This document shows positions 44,901 to 53,309 of a DNA stretch of 64,000 nucleotides, piece after piece. The position numbers and the translations under genes were made by a program. Each line of letters starts with the position of its first letter. Within the stretch, counting starts at the first letter, position 1. Source of the stretch: an uncultured Oligoflexia bacterium (GTDB lineage: Bacteria; Bdellovibrionota; Bacteriovoracia; Bacteriovoracales; Bacteriovoracaceae); the NCBI GenBank assembly GCA_937120495.1, contig CAKZJW010000076.1:1-64000 (forward strand), given 5' to 3'. A model generated the notes under the pieces. It had not been told where the DNA came from. It saw only the letters and a program-made list of their open reading frames with translations, and did not search any database.

Positions 44901-45932
44901 TTACTCAATTGAAAAAGAGTGAGTCTGTCCAAAACGGTCAAGCATTTGCCCTGAGTAGTCTAAAGACTCGCTATTGTAGGCCAATTTTTTACCCGTTCCA
45001 TCTGAAGAATCAACTACATAGTGAGGAATGAGCCAACCAGGTAGATGCTCTCTAAGTTCACCGTAAAGAATACGGCCTTCTTTAATTGGAAGATAAAAAT
45101 GCATAGCACCTCTTACTTGGTCGGGATGATGAAGATAGTAGGGCTTTATTTTATGCTTATTTAACTCTAGAAAAAGATCTATCAAAGACTGGGTATTATC
45201 ATTAACATTTTTTAATAAAACTGATTGGGAAATAAGGTTAAAGTCTTGAAATGGTTTTAGGTTTTCTATTAGCTGTTCGCTGAATTCAGTTTTGTGATTA
45301 ATATGTATTGCAATCGTGATTGTATCAAATTGATCTTTAAAAGATGAGAGTACTGCATGCAAACTCTCTGTAAGTCTTTGAGGTAAGATAACTGGTGTTC
45401 TAGAGTGAAATCTTACAAACCGAATATGTTTGAAATTTGAAATCGTATTTAGAATTGATTCAATTTTTGAATCAGAAAGAATAAGTGGATCTCCTCCGGT
45501 GAGGATGACTTCCGAAATTTCACTGTGATTTTCCAGGTACTCAGATAGATCGTTAAGAGATGCTTTAAAGGTGTCTAGGTTTTGTTGGAGTTCATTTTTT
45601 CTAAAACAATACCTACAATTAATAGGACAAATTTCAGTTGGACTAAAAAGAATTCTCGATTTGTATCTATGGATAATCCCTCCACCTTTTTGATGTATTT
45701 GATCACCAATAGGGTCAATTAAACCTTGCTCAGAGTTCTCTTGGGGACTTGGAATAAATTGGTTCCATAAAGGGGAGCCAACTCCATCTCTTTTTATTTT
45801 CTTTGCAAATTGTTTCGGGATAAAAATTGGATAATCAGAAATCTTAACGTCCATCTCAAGAAAGTTTGATAAATCTTTAGACGACTTAAAGCTTTGGCCA
45901 AATTCTTTTTGCCAGCTTTGTTCAGTACTCAT
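44901..45932 (-). CDS. KamA-family radical SAM aminomutase (EpmB-like)
   Basis: A 343-residue radical SAM enzyme. SAM-cluster cysteines are Cys102, 106 and 109 in CPINCRYCF. Family blocks are VILTGGDPLIL, RFVRFHSRTPVILPQRL, YYLHHPDQVRGAMHF, and the C-terminal SSDGTGKK that holds the PLP lysine. The length matches EpmB (lysine 2,3-aminomutase acting on the elongation factor P pathway) better than long KamA enzymes. No efp or epmA gene is in the window, so the EpmB role is unproven. ATG follows the previous stop immediately (TAAATG). Confidence 0.85.
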   Translation of the reverse strand: MSTEQSWQKEFGQSFKSSKDLSNFLEMDVKISDYPIFIPKQFAKKIKRDGVGSPLWNQFIPSPQENSEQGLIDPIGDQIHQKGGGIIHRYKSRILFSPTEICPINCRYCFRKNELQQNLDTFKASLNDLSEYLENHSEISEVILTGGDPLILSDSKIESILNTISNFKHIRFVRFHSRTPVILPQRLTESLHAVLSSFKDQFDTITIAIHINHKTEFSEQLIENLKPFQDFNLISQSVLLKNVNDNTQSLIDLFLELNKHKIKPYYLHHPDQVRGAMHFYLPIKEGRILYGELREHLPGWLIPHYVVDSSDGTGKKLAYNSESLDYSGQMLDRFGQTHSFSIE

Positions 45933-46139
45933 TTAGTCTTTTAAGATTCTTTTATTTAAAAGAAATAGAGTGATAACGATTGGTGAAATTAATGAGTAAT
46001 TTATAAACAGTGAAGAGTATGAAATTTGTTTTGTATGAGTGATTAAAAATATTATCCAAATAAAAACACCAACGTTTAAACCAAGATATAAAAATTGTGA
46101 TGTCTTTAACCAATCAATGGATCTTACTAATGCAGTCAT
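45933..46139 (-). CDS. Small two-helix membrane protein
   Basis: A 68-residue protein with two hydrophobic segments (about 15-34 and 43-62) and a basic C terminus. The stop directly abuts the KamA-like ATG, so the genes are translationally linked. SD GGAGAG precedes ATG 46139. Function unknown. Confidence 0.55.
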   Translation of the reverse strand: MTALVRSIDWLKTSQFLYLGLNVGVFIWIIFLITHTKQISYSSLFINYSLISPIVITLFLLNKRILKD

Positions 46140-46193
46140 ATTCTCTCCGAGAGAAAAATGTAGTATATCTGATTGTTTTTGTCTAGTTTGGAG

Positions 46194-47081
46194 CTATGCT
46201 TCAAGCTTTAATTCTTTGATCTTCTTAACCATAAAGTGCTTATTAAGATTGTCTTTTAGGCACTCCGCGTAAAGAATTAACCCCTGAGGCATTGGAATAA
46301 ATGCAATGGGCTTTATTGGTCTGAAGTTATCACCAGTACTTGATCCTTTATACTTAATGAAAACTTGAGATCGAGTTTTTAGAGATGCTCTAATGGGAAT
46401 TAGCTTCTTAGGTAGCTCGTACTCGATAGGTTTTTTGAATGAATTTAGTTTAAATAAAAAACTTAAATCTCGAAGGTTTCGTTTACCAGTGTAATTTTCA
46501 AATTTTTCTAAGCATTTAATAAAAACCTTAAGGCTTATATAGGCGTCATCTAGAGCTTTGTGATGAGTGAAATTAAAACTGAAAAACTCTGCAAGATCTG
46601 AAAGCTTAAAACTCTTTGGTTTATTATCTTTTTCTTTTTTATAAAGAGCACGACCAAATTTACAGCTATCAAATATATCACTAAGAGAAAAAGGATAGTT
46701 ATATTCGTGATTTCCTTTAACTATAAAACCCATATCAAATTGTGCATTATGCGCTAGGAGAGGAAGATTTCCATAAAAATTATTAAATTCTTTTAACGGG
46801 GACTTGAGTGTCGGACAATCTCTAACCATTTCGTTAGTAATTCCATGATACTCAATAGTGTAATCGGGGATAGTGACTAAGGGGTTAATCATTTGATGAA
46901 ATGTAGACACCTCACCCTCTGCTGTGACCTTTACGGCTGCAATCTCGATGATCTTATCAAATACTGGAGAGAGTCCCGTCATCTCCAAATCAAAGGCAAC
47001 AATCCCTTTAGGAAAGTGCTTAAGGAGTGAATCAATTTCAGCTTGTTCGATATTTACAGAGCTATTAGGTCTATTAGTCAT
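46194..47081 (-). CDS. DEDDh-family 3'-5' exonuclease (DnaQ/RNase T-like)
   Basis: About 295 residues. Exo I IVAFDLEMTGL gives the DxE pair, exo II LLAHNAQFDMGF the second Asp, and exo III HKALDDAYISL the His-Asp, so the DEDDh set is complete. The C-terminal 120 residues are not assigned. Members act in DNA proofreading or RNA maturation; which applies is unclear. I prefer ATG 47081; a TTG at 47099 extends the frame by six residues and neither has a strong SD. Confidence 0.82.
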   Translation of the reverse strand: MTNRPNSSVNIEQAEIDSLLKHFPKGIVAFDLEMTGLSPVFDKIIEIAAVKVTAEGEVSTFHQMINPLVTIPDYTIEYHGITNEMVRDCPTLKSPLKEFNNFYGNLPLLAHNAQFDMGFIVKGNHEYNYPFSLSDIFDSCKFGRALYKKEKDNKPKSFKLSDLAEFFSFNFTHHKALDDAYISLKVFIKCLEKFENYTGKRNLRDLSFLFKLNSFKKPIEYELPKKLIPIRASLKTRSQVFIKYKGSSTGDNFRPIKPIAFIPMPQGLILYAECLKDNLNKHFMVKKIKELKLEA

Positions 47082-47219
47082 TGGAAAGAGACTTACCAAA
47101 GCAGCACGTAGACGACTAATCTCAGTGCGTTAATTATTGCATAGTGTGATTGACATAACCCCTCGTTTTTTCTAATTCTTAATGCATAAATTTACTAATC
47201 AATTAAAGAGGAAAACTAT

Positions 47220-48596
47220 ATGAGTAAGAAGTTTGATGTTGTAGTTCTTGGTGCTGGTCCTGGTGGATATGTTGCTGCTATTCGTGCCGCACAACTTGGT
47301 AAGAAAGTAGCGATTATTGAGAAGGAAAAATTGGGTGGAGTTTGCCTTAACAAAGGATGTATTCCAACAAAGGCCGTTTTAAAATCTGCTCACTCTGTTC
47401 ATGAGATTGCAGACTTCAAAGATCTTGGGATTGACGTTGACCTTAAAGGTTTAGATGGAGCTCAAGCTGTAAAAAGAGCAAAGAAAATATCTGAAAAAAT
47501 TTCTGGTGGTGTTGGCTACCTTATGAAGAAAAATAAAATTGAAGTGTTCAGCGGGCATGGAGAATTTGTTTCTAAAACTTCAATTAAAGTTGGAAAAGAA
47601 AAGATTGATTTTAAAAATGCAATTATTGCAACAGGTGCTAAATACAGATCATTCCCAGGTCTGGAGCATAATGGAAAAAATTTAATTGGTGCATGGGAAG
47701 CAATTAAAATGGAAAAACTTCCAAAATCAATTGGTATCATCGGTGCTGGTGCAATTGGTGTCGAGTTTGCTTATTTTTGGAATGCATTTGGTGTTGATGT
47801 TCATATTTTTGAACTTCAAAAAAACCTTCTTCCAATTGAAGACACAGACTCATCAAAAGAAGTTGAAAAAGCCTATAAAAAATACGGAATAAAAATGAGC
47901 CTTGGAGTTGAGAAAGTTGAAGCTTGCGACAATGGTAAAAACATAACGGTTACGGCCATAGAGAAAGGTAAAAAAGTTGAGTACAAATTTGATAAAGGTC
48001 TAATCGCAGTTGGTATGACTGGAATCCTTGAAGGTTATGGTCTTGATAAAGCGGGAGTAAAATCTGATAGAGGATTTATTTCTGTAAATGATATGCACCA
48101 AACAAACGTGCCTCATATTTACGCAATCGGAGATGTTTCTGGAGCGCCTTTACTTGCACACGCTGCAAGTCATGAGGGTGTTGTTGCTGCTGAACATATC
48201 GCCGGAAAAAAACCTCATGCAATTGATAAAATGAATATTGCTGGTTGTACTTATTGTCAGCCTCAAGTTGCATCAGTTGGTTACACTGAAAGAGCATTAA
48301 AAGAAAAGGGTATTAAATATAATGTTGGTAAACTTCCATTTACAGCAAATGGAAAAGCACTGGCATCAAATGAGACAGCAGGATTTGTAAAAACTCTTAT
48401 GGGTGAGCATGGAGAAATGCTTGGCGCTCATATCGTTGGAACTCATGCGACAGAACTTATTCATGAATATGCATTGTTTAGAACAATGGAAGGAATTGAT
48501 GAGGAAATTTTTGCCACGGTTCATCCGCATCCAACACTTGGAGAGTGGCTTGCTGAGGCAGTTTTAGCATCTAAGGATAGAGCTCTTAATTTCTAA
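47220..48596 (+). CDS. lpdA: Dihydrolipoyl dehydrogenase (E3)
   Basis: LpdA reoxidises the lipoyl arms of 2-oxo acid dehydrogenase complexes, using FAD and NAD. The 458 residues show the FAD-binding VVVLGAGPGGYVAAIRAAQLG, redox-active Cys42 and Cys47 in GGVCLNKGCIPT, the NAD-binding IGIIGAGAIGVEFAYFW, AIGDVSGAPLLAHAASHEG, and the C-terminal HPHPTLGEW with the catalytic His-Glu pair. SD GAGGA precedes ATG. The E2 gene follows after 64 bases; an E1 gene is not in the window. Confidence 0.95.
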   Translation: MSKKFDVVVLGAGPGGYVAAIRAAQLGKKVAIIEKEKLGGVCLNKGCIPTKAVLKSAHSVHEIADFKDLGIDVDLKGLDGAQAVKRAKKISEKISGGVGYLMKKNKIEVFSGHGEFVSKTSIKVGKEKIDFKNAIIATGAKYRSFPGLEHNGKNLIGAWEAIKMEKLPKSIGIIGAGAIGVEFAYFWNAFGVDVHIFELQKNLLPIEDTDSSKEVEKAYKKYGIKMSLGVEKVEACDNGKNITVTAIEKGKKVEYKFDKGLIAVGMTGILEGYGLDKAGVKSDRGFISVNDMHQTNVPHIYAIGDVSGAPLLAHAASHEGVVAAEHIAGKKPHAIDKMNIAGCTYCQPQVASVGYTERALKEKGIKYNVGKLPFTANGKALASNETAGFVKTLMGEHGEMLGAHIVGTHATELIHEYALFRTMEGIDEEIFATVHPHPTLGEWLAEAVLASKDRALNF

Positions 48597-48660
48597 GAGA
48601 GTACTTTGATCTAGAGCTAAATAGAGTAAAATAGAAAGATAATAAAATTAGGAGATAAAT

Positions 48661-49938
48661 ATGGCACGTGTTGAAGTTGTTATGCCTCAGATGGGTGAGT
48701 CGATTACAACAGGAACGATTACAAAGTGGAATAAGAACGTTGGAGATACAATTGAGATTGATGAAATCTTACTTGAAATCTCTACAGATAAAGTTGAATC
48801 GGAAATACCAAGTCCTACAGAAGGAAAAATTGTTGAACTTCTATACCCAGAAGGTGAGACAATTGATGTTGGTAAATTAATTTGTGTTATTGATGATGAT
48901 TTAAATGCTGAAGTTTCAGCTTCAACTCCCGCTCCAGCTGCAGCTCCTAAAGAGGAAGCTTCTGCTGCAAAAGTAGAAACAAAATCAGCCGCACCAGCGA
49001 CTCAGGTTGCTAGTGGAGAGAGAAGGTTCTATACGCCACTTGTAAAAAGACTTGCAAGTGAAAATGGTGTTGATATAAATGAGCTTGCAAACATTTCAGG
49101 TTCAGGTGCTGGCGGACGTGTAAATAAAGATGACTTTATGAAGTTCCTATCAACTAGAGGAAGTGCTCCTGCAGCATCAGCTTCAAGCTCTTCTTCAAGT
49201 GTTCAGCTATCAACTGTTCCAGCGTTTACTTCAAGTGAGAAAGTTGAAATCGTACCGATGGATAATATGAGAAAGGCGATTGCTAAAAATATGCAAGCAA
49301 GTAAGCTTACTTCTCCACATGTAAATTCAATCGTTGATATTGATATGACAAACCTTGTGACAATAAGAAATACAATTAAAGATAGCTTTAAAAAAGAAGA
49401 AGGCTTCTCTTTAACTTATTCTCATTTTGTAATGTATGCACTTATTCAAGCTCTTAAAGAGTTCCCAACAGTTAACGCATCAATTGACGGAACAAATATC
49501 GTTTATAAAAAAGATATAAATATCGGTTGTGCAGTAGCAGTTCCAGGTAATGGTTTAATTGTTCCAGTTATTAAAGGAGCGGATAACCTAAATCTGACAG
49601 GACTTGCTAGAAGTCTGAATGAGCTTGTTATCAAGGCAAGAAATAAAAAACTTACGATGGATGATTTAAGTGGAGGTACTTATACTTTTACGAATAACGG
49701 ATCATTTGGAGTAATTGCAGCCACTCCAGTTATACTTCAACCTCAGGTTGGTATTTTCTGTGTTGGTACAATCAAAAAATCTGTTGAGGTTATGAAAGAT
49801 AACTCAATGGCCATCAGAGATATTATGTATGCAACTCATACATATGATCACAGATTAATTGATGGTGAAGTTGGATCTAAATTTTTAATGCATGTTAAGA
49901 ATACTCTAGAGACAATGGACCCTAAAGACCTTCTATAA
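48661..49938 (+). CDS. Dihydrolipoamide acyltransferase (E2) of a 2-oxo acid dehydrogenase complex
   Basis: A 425-residue E2. It has one lipoyl domain with the lipoylated Lys44 in ISTDKVESEIPS, an Ala/Pro/Ser-rich linker, an E3-binding domain (YTPLVKRLASENGVDINELA, then GSGAGGRVNKDDFMKFL), a second linker, and the catalytic domain ending THTYDHRLIDG (His397, Asp401). One lipoyl domain fits 2-oxoglutarate or branched-chain complexes more than multi-lipoyl pyruvate complexes, but the substrate cannot be set without E1. SD TAGGAG precedes ATG. Confidence 0.92.
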   Translation: MARVEVVMPQMGESITTGTITKWNKNVGDTIEIDEILLEISTDKVESEIPSPTEGKIVELLYPEGETIDVGKLICVIDDDLNAEVSASTPAPAAAPKEEASAAKVETKSAAPATQVASGERRFYTPLVKRLASENGVDINELANISGSGAGGRVNKDDFMKFLSTRGSAPAASASSSSSSVQLSTVPAFTSSEKVEIVPMDNMRKAIAKNMQASKLTSPHVNSIVDIDMTNLVTIRNTIKDSFKKEEGFSLTYSHFVMYALIQALKEFPTVNASIDGTNIVYKKDINIGCAVAVPGNGLIVPVIKGADNLNLTGLARSLNELVIKARNKKLTMDDLSGGTYTFTNNGSFGVIAATPVILQPQVGIFCVGTIKKSVEVMKDNSMAIRDIMYATHTYDHRLIDGEVGSKFLMHVKNTLETMDPKDLL

Positions 49939-49958
49939 ATTAAAATTATTATAGGTGA

Positions 49959-49985
49959 TTCCACGTTTCTATTTGGGACGTGGAA
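49959..49985 (+). terminator. Candidate terminator hairpin after the E2 gene
   Basis: TTCCACGT-11-ACGTGGAA is a perfect 8-base stem 20 bases after the E2 stop. The following T-tract is interrupted (CCTTTTGATTTTT), so it may be a weak terminator or a 3' stabilising hairpin. Confidence 0.5.
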
Positions 49986-50107
49986 GTAACCTTTTGATTT
50001 TTAACCCTGAAATACTCCTTTGTAACTACCTGTAACTCCGTCGATTAGTTGCAATCTTTTCATCATTTTCAACCAACTATTGAGTCAAGTTCCTATTTAT
50101 TGTAGTT

Positions 50108-51091
50108 ATGCCCTCTATGATTAGAATTTTAATGATTATTCTTTTAGCTATCTTCTCTGTGAAGTCCTTCTCTCAGGATAGAGTTGTCCTGTTGACGAGC
50201 CTTGATGCGAAGAAAAATATCCCATTTGCAAGAAGTTCTAGTTGGGACATAAATAAAAAATTAGAAAAGATCTTTAAAAGAAAACTTAAACATATTCACG
50301 AAAATCTTGTCGTTGTTCATCATGTAGATAAGGAAACTCTTTTTAAAGAACTTTCTAATAAAAACAATAAAGCAATTTTCTGGGTCTCACATTCAAATGG
50401 ATCAGAAGGCGATATTATAAACAACAACACGATTGTTGATTACCGTGGAGTTGATGTTTCTGAAGTCTTTCAGGCCCCTTCAAAAGGTCTTCAGTTTTTA
50501 GGTTTTGTTGGGTGTAATGCTAAATTTTTAGTAGAGAAGTTTAAACAGCTTAAAACTATGAATAATAATGAAAACCTTTTAACTTATTCGAGAGCTAAAA
50601 AAATTGATGCAAGAATTGGACTTAAAAAAGCAATAAAGTCTTATTTGAAAGCGCAAAAAAATCAGCTACTAAAAAAATCAAATAAAAAATGTGAAGAATT
50701 TCAAAAAGTTGAAGTCACTATAACTCGAACTATTCCAGAAAAAAATAGTTCAATCGACTCAGAAGCTCTTTCACTAAAGGTTCTTCAGTCAGGAAAATTA
50801 GTGGGGTTGTTTCCAAAAGGTTCTGCTGGAGAAGTTCAATCAATTAAAGTGTTCTTGGATAATCCAACTCGAAAAAATGACTTAAAGCTTGTTCTGGATT
50901 CAGGCATAACATCAAAGAGTGTTGTTATGGGAAAAATTGAATTCGAAAATATGAATTATAAATTGTTTGCTAATAGATTAGGGATTCCTTTTGGCGTTGG
51001 AAGACATGTCTTTAGATATAAAGGAAGTCTAGATCTTGAAATATATAAAATAAATAAAAAATCAATTAATTGTTCCTTGGAGGAAAAATGA
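50108..51091 (+). CDS. Secreted protein with caspase-like (clan CD) His/Cys pattern
   Basis: A 327-residue protein with a signal peptide (ending about SFSQ). In the first half, AIFWVSHSNGSEGD (His95) is followed 41 residues later by LQFLGFVGCNA (Cys136). That order and spacing, with a strand before each residue and IVDYRGVDVSEVF between, resembles clan CD cysteine peptidases such as caspase, gingipain or CHAT domains. The C-terminal half is strand-rich and unassigned. Peptidase activity is inference. The next gene starts inside its stop (ATGA). Confidence 0.55.
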   Translation: MPSMIRILMIILLAIFSVKSFSQDRVVLLTSLDAKKNIPFARSSSWDINKKLEKIFKRKLKHIHENLVVVHHVDKETLFKELSNKNNKAIFWVSHSNGSEGDIINNNTIVDYRGVDVSEVFQAPSKGLQFLGFVGCNAKFLVEKFKQLKTMNNNENLLTYSRAKKIDARIGLKKAIKSYLKAQKNQLLKKSNKKCEEFQKVEVTITRTIPEKNSSIDSEALSLKVLQSGKLVGLFPKGSAGEVQSIKVFLDNPTRKNDLKLVLDSGITSKSVVMGKIEFENMNYKLFANRLGIPFGVGRHVFRYKGSLDLEIYKINKKSINCSLEEK

Positions 51092-51609
51092 AAAACTTTT
51101 TAATGACACTTACACTTTTTAGTACGCTCTTTGCTTCAACGCATTCAAATGCGATTGTAGGAGCAACAAATGACAATAGAGCACTTGCTTTAACAGGACT
51201 TGCATTAATGGATCTTTCAACATTTGTTGTTGCTGAAAGAAGACCTGTTCGTTATAGAAGAGGAGTTGGATATGTTGGTTATACCGTTTATAGAGTTGTA
51301 ACTCTTCCAGTTCTTCTTGTAGCTGGTCTTGTTCTACTAGACGATAATGGAAGATTTGATATCTCTGCTGACATTACTGGTGAGGCTGCAGATAAAGCGA
51401 ATTTAAGTAATGAAGAGAAGTTTGCTCTTGAAGATAATATTGAAGAAGTAAATGCTTTATTTGATTCAATTTCAATGGAAGTTCAAGAAACAAAAGCTTC
51501 TAAGCAAGAAAAAATTGAATTAGCAAAAGACCTTTGGGAAGATTACTCTCAAGAACTAGATCAGAATGTAATGAGTGGTTTAGTGAAGGTTTTAAATCTT
51601 AAAAAGTAA
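51088..51609 (+). CDS. Secreted/membrane-associated protein coupled to the clan CD-like gene
   Basis: About 173 residues from ATG 51088, which overlaps the previous stop and follows TTGGAGG. A signal peptide ends THSNA. A Gly/Tyr/Arg stretch (RRPVRYRRGVGYVGY) precedes a hydrophobic segment (LPVLLVAGLVLL), and an acidic helical tail makes up the last 80 residues. No family recognised. Coupling suggests it acts with the upstream secreted protein, for instance as inhibitor, chaperone or anchor; none is shown. Confidence 0.6.
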   Translation: MKNFLMTLTLFSTLFASTHSNAIVGATNDNRALALTGLALMDLSTFVVAERRPVRYRRGVGYVGYTVYRVVTLPVLLVAGLVLLDDNGRFDISADITGEAADKANLSNEEKFALEDNIEEVNALFDSISMEVQETKASKQEKIELAKDLWEDYSQELDQNVMSGLVKVLNLKK

Positions 51610-51632
51610 TTATTTTTTAGCATAAAGTAATA

Positions 51633-51667
51633 AAGCCCCAAGTCTAATATGCTTGGGGCTTTTTTTA
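51633..51667 (+). terminator. Intrinsic terminator after the secreted pair
   Basis: Stem AAGCCCCAAG-9-CTTGGGGCTT (51633-51661) followed by a T-run. It lies 23 bases past the stop at 51609. The minus-strand side is less T-rich but could serve the convergent VOC gene. Confidence 0.88.
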
Positions 51668-51668
51668 T

Positions 51669-52073
51669 TTAGAGACCACCAGCGATTTGTTCAGTAAGTT
51701 CTATTTCGTTACCGTCTGGATCACTGATATAAATTGATTTTGACTCTGGGTACTCAATTATAGCGCTTCCATTAATATAGTTAATCTTTACTTCCATCCT
51801 TTCTAAGTCTTTGACTATTTCATCATAAAAATCAATATTAAACCCAATATGGTTTATTGAACTTTTCTGCTTTTCCGAGTCAATTGGTGACTTTTTGTTT
51901 TGGTAGAGACAAAGCATTGCCGCGCCACTTTTTCCAATGATTTTATATGGTGTTTTATTATAAGTACTATCTTCATATATTTTAAATCCAAAAACACGTG
52001 AGTAAAAATCAACACTTTTTTCTAAATTATTAACAGTTATATTTATATGATCTATTTGATTAAATTTTAGCAT
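51669..52073 (-). CDS. VOC/glyoxalase-fold protein
   Basis: A 134-residue vicinal-oxygen-chelate fold protein: IDHINITVNNLEKSVDFYSR at the start (His and the paired-strand helix), SINHIGFNI as the second metal His, and YISDPDGNEIELTE at the end supplying the Glu. This pattern fits dioxygenase or lyase-like small VOC enzymes, but the substrate is not predictable. SD AGGAG lies before ATG 52073. Confidence 0.87.
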   Translation of the reverse strand: MLKFNQIDHINITVNNLEKSVDFYSRVFGFKIYEDSTYNKTPYKIIGKSGAAMLCLYQNKKSPIDSEKQKSSINHIGFNIDFYDEIVKDLERMEVKINYINGSAIIEYPESKSIYISDPDGNEIELTEQIAGGL

Positions 52074-52221
52074 TTTTTTCTCCTTTGCTACTTTTAAGTA
52101 TGCATTAACTCAGTAAGTTGTAGAAATTGTTTGTTTTTATGAGGGCATAGAGAAAAAAGATGATCTATATATTAAATATGTAATATAATTATATATTGAC
52201 TCACTTATAGAAGAGGTGATT

Positions 52222-53223
52222 ATGATAAAAATTTTATTGTTAATAATAAGTGCAAATATTTATGCTGGAGCTATTGATTGGAAAACAAAAAAGCCAATTA
52301 AGAATTTGAAAAAGAAGTTAACATCATTACAGTATGAAGTGACTCAAGAAGAAGCTACAGAGAAACCTTTTCAAAATAAATATTGGGATAACAAAGCTGA
52401 AGGGATCTATGTTGATATCGTTTCAAAAGAGCCATTGTTTAGTTCTGTAGATAAATTTAAATCAGGGACTGGGTGGCCCAGTTTTACTAAGAAGTTAGTT
52501 AAGTCTAATATAAAGGAAGAAACAGATTTTAAATTAATCTATCCAAGAACAGAAGTTAGATCAAAATTTGGTGACTCGCATCTTGGCCATTTATTTAAGG
52601 ATGGACCAAAGCCAACAGGACTTAGATATTGTATTAACTCCGCAAGTTTAGAGTTTATACCTAAAGAAGATCTTGTTAAAAGAGGTTATGGTGAGTTTGA
52701 AAAGCAATTTATAAAAAAGGAAAAAAAATTGAAAAGTGCATATTTAGCAGGTGGTTGTTTTTGGGGAATGGAAAAGTATCTAAGAAAGCTACCAGGTGTG
52801 CTAGCAACAGAAGTAGGATATACAGGTGGAGATAACGAGCGAGCACAATATGAGCATGTTAAAACTGGCTCTACTGGGCATGCTGAAGCTATTCGCGTTG
52901 ATTACGATGAAAATAAATTGAGCTATAAAGAAATAATCCGTTACTTTTTTCGTATTCACGATCCAACGACTTTAAATCAACAGGGTAATGATAAGGGAAC
53001 GCAATATAGAAGTTCAGTTTTTACAAACGATGAAAAAGAAAAAAGCATTGTTCTTGATATGATAAGAAAAATCGATCAAAGTAAATCTTTGTCAAAACCA
53101 GTTGTAACAAAAATTGAGCCTCTAAGTAAGTTCATAGATGCTGAAGATTTTCATCAAGATTACTTAGTTAAAAATCCTAATGGCTATAATTGCCATCTTC
53201 TAAGGCCAGACTTTAAGTTTTAG
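52222..53223 (+). CDS. Periplasmic methionine sulfoxide reductase MsrB-MsrA fusion
   Basis: About 333 residues from ATG 52222 (AGAGG five bases upstream). A signal peptide (NIYAGA) is followed by an MsrB domain: [25 protein letters not shown] and the catalytic Cys137 in [12 protein letters not shown]. The usual zinc CxxC pairs are missing. An MsrA domain follows with catalytic Cys179 in [12 protein letters not shown], then GYTGGD and [10 protein letters not shown]. The B-then-A order with export signal indicates repair of both sulfoxide stereoisomers in envelope proteins. Reductant supply would need a membrane thiol carrier, not in the window. Confidence 0.93.
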   Translation: MIKILLLIISANIYAGAIDWKTKKPIKNLKKKLTSLQYEVTQEEATEKPFQNKYWDNKAEGIYVDIVSKEPLFSSVDKFKSGTGWPSFTKKLVKSNIKEETDFKLIYPRTEVRSKFGDSHLGHLFKDGPKPTGLRYCINSASLEFIPKEDLVKRGYGEFEKQFIKKEKKLKSAYLAGGCFWGMEKYLRKLPGVLATEVGYTGGDNERAQYEHVKTGSTGHAEAIRVDYDENKLSYKEIIRYFFRIHDPTTLNQQGNDKGTQYRSSVFTNDEKEKSIVLDMIRKIDQSKSLSKPVVTKIEPLSKFIDAEDFHQDYLVKNPNGYNCHLLRPDFKF

Positions 53224-53309
53224 TCTTGGTGAGAAGTTCCAACTCATTGTTTTTACATAGGTCGTTATGAAAAATTAAAGGTTTACCTGATTTTACCGAT
53301 CAGGATCTG

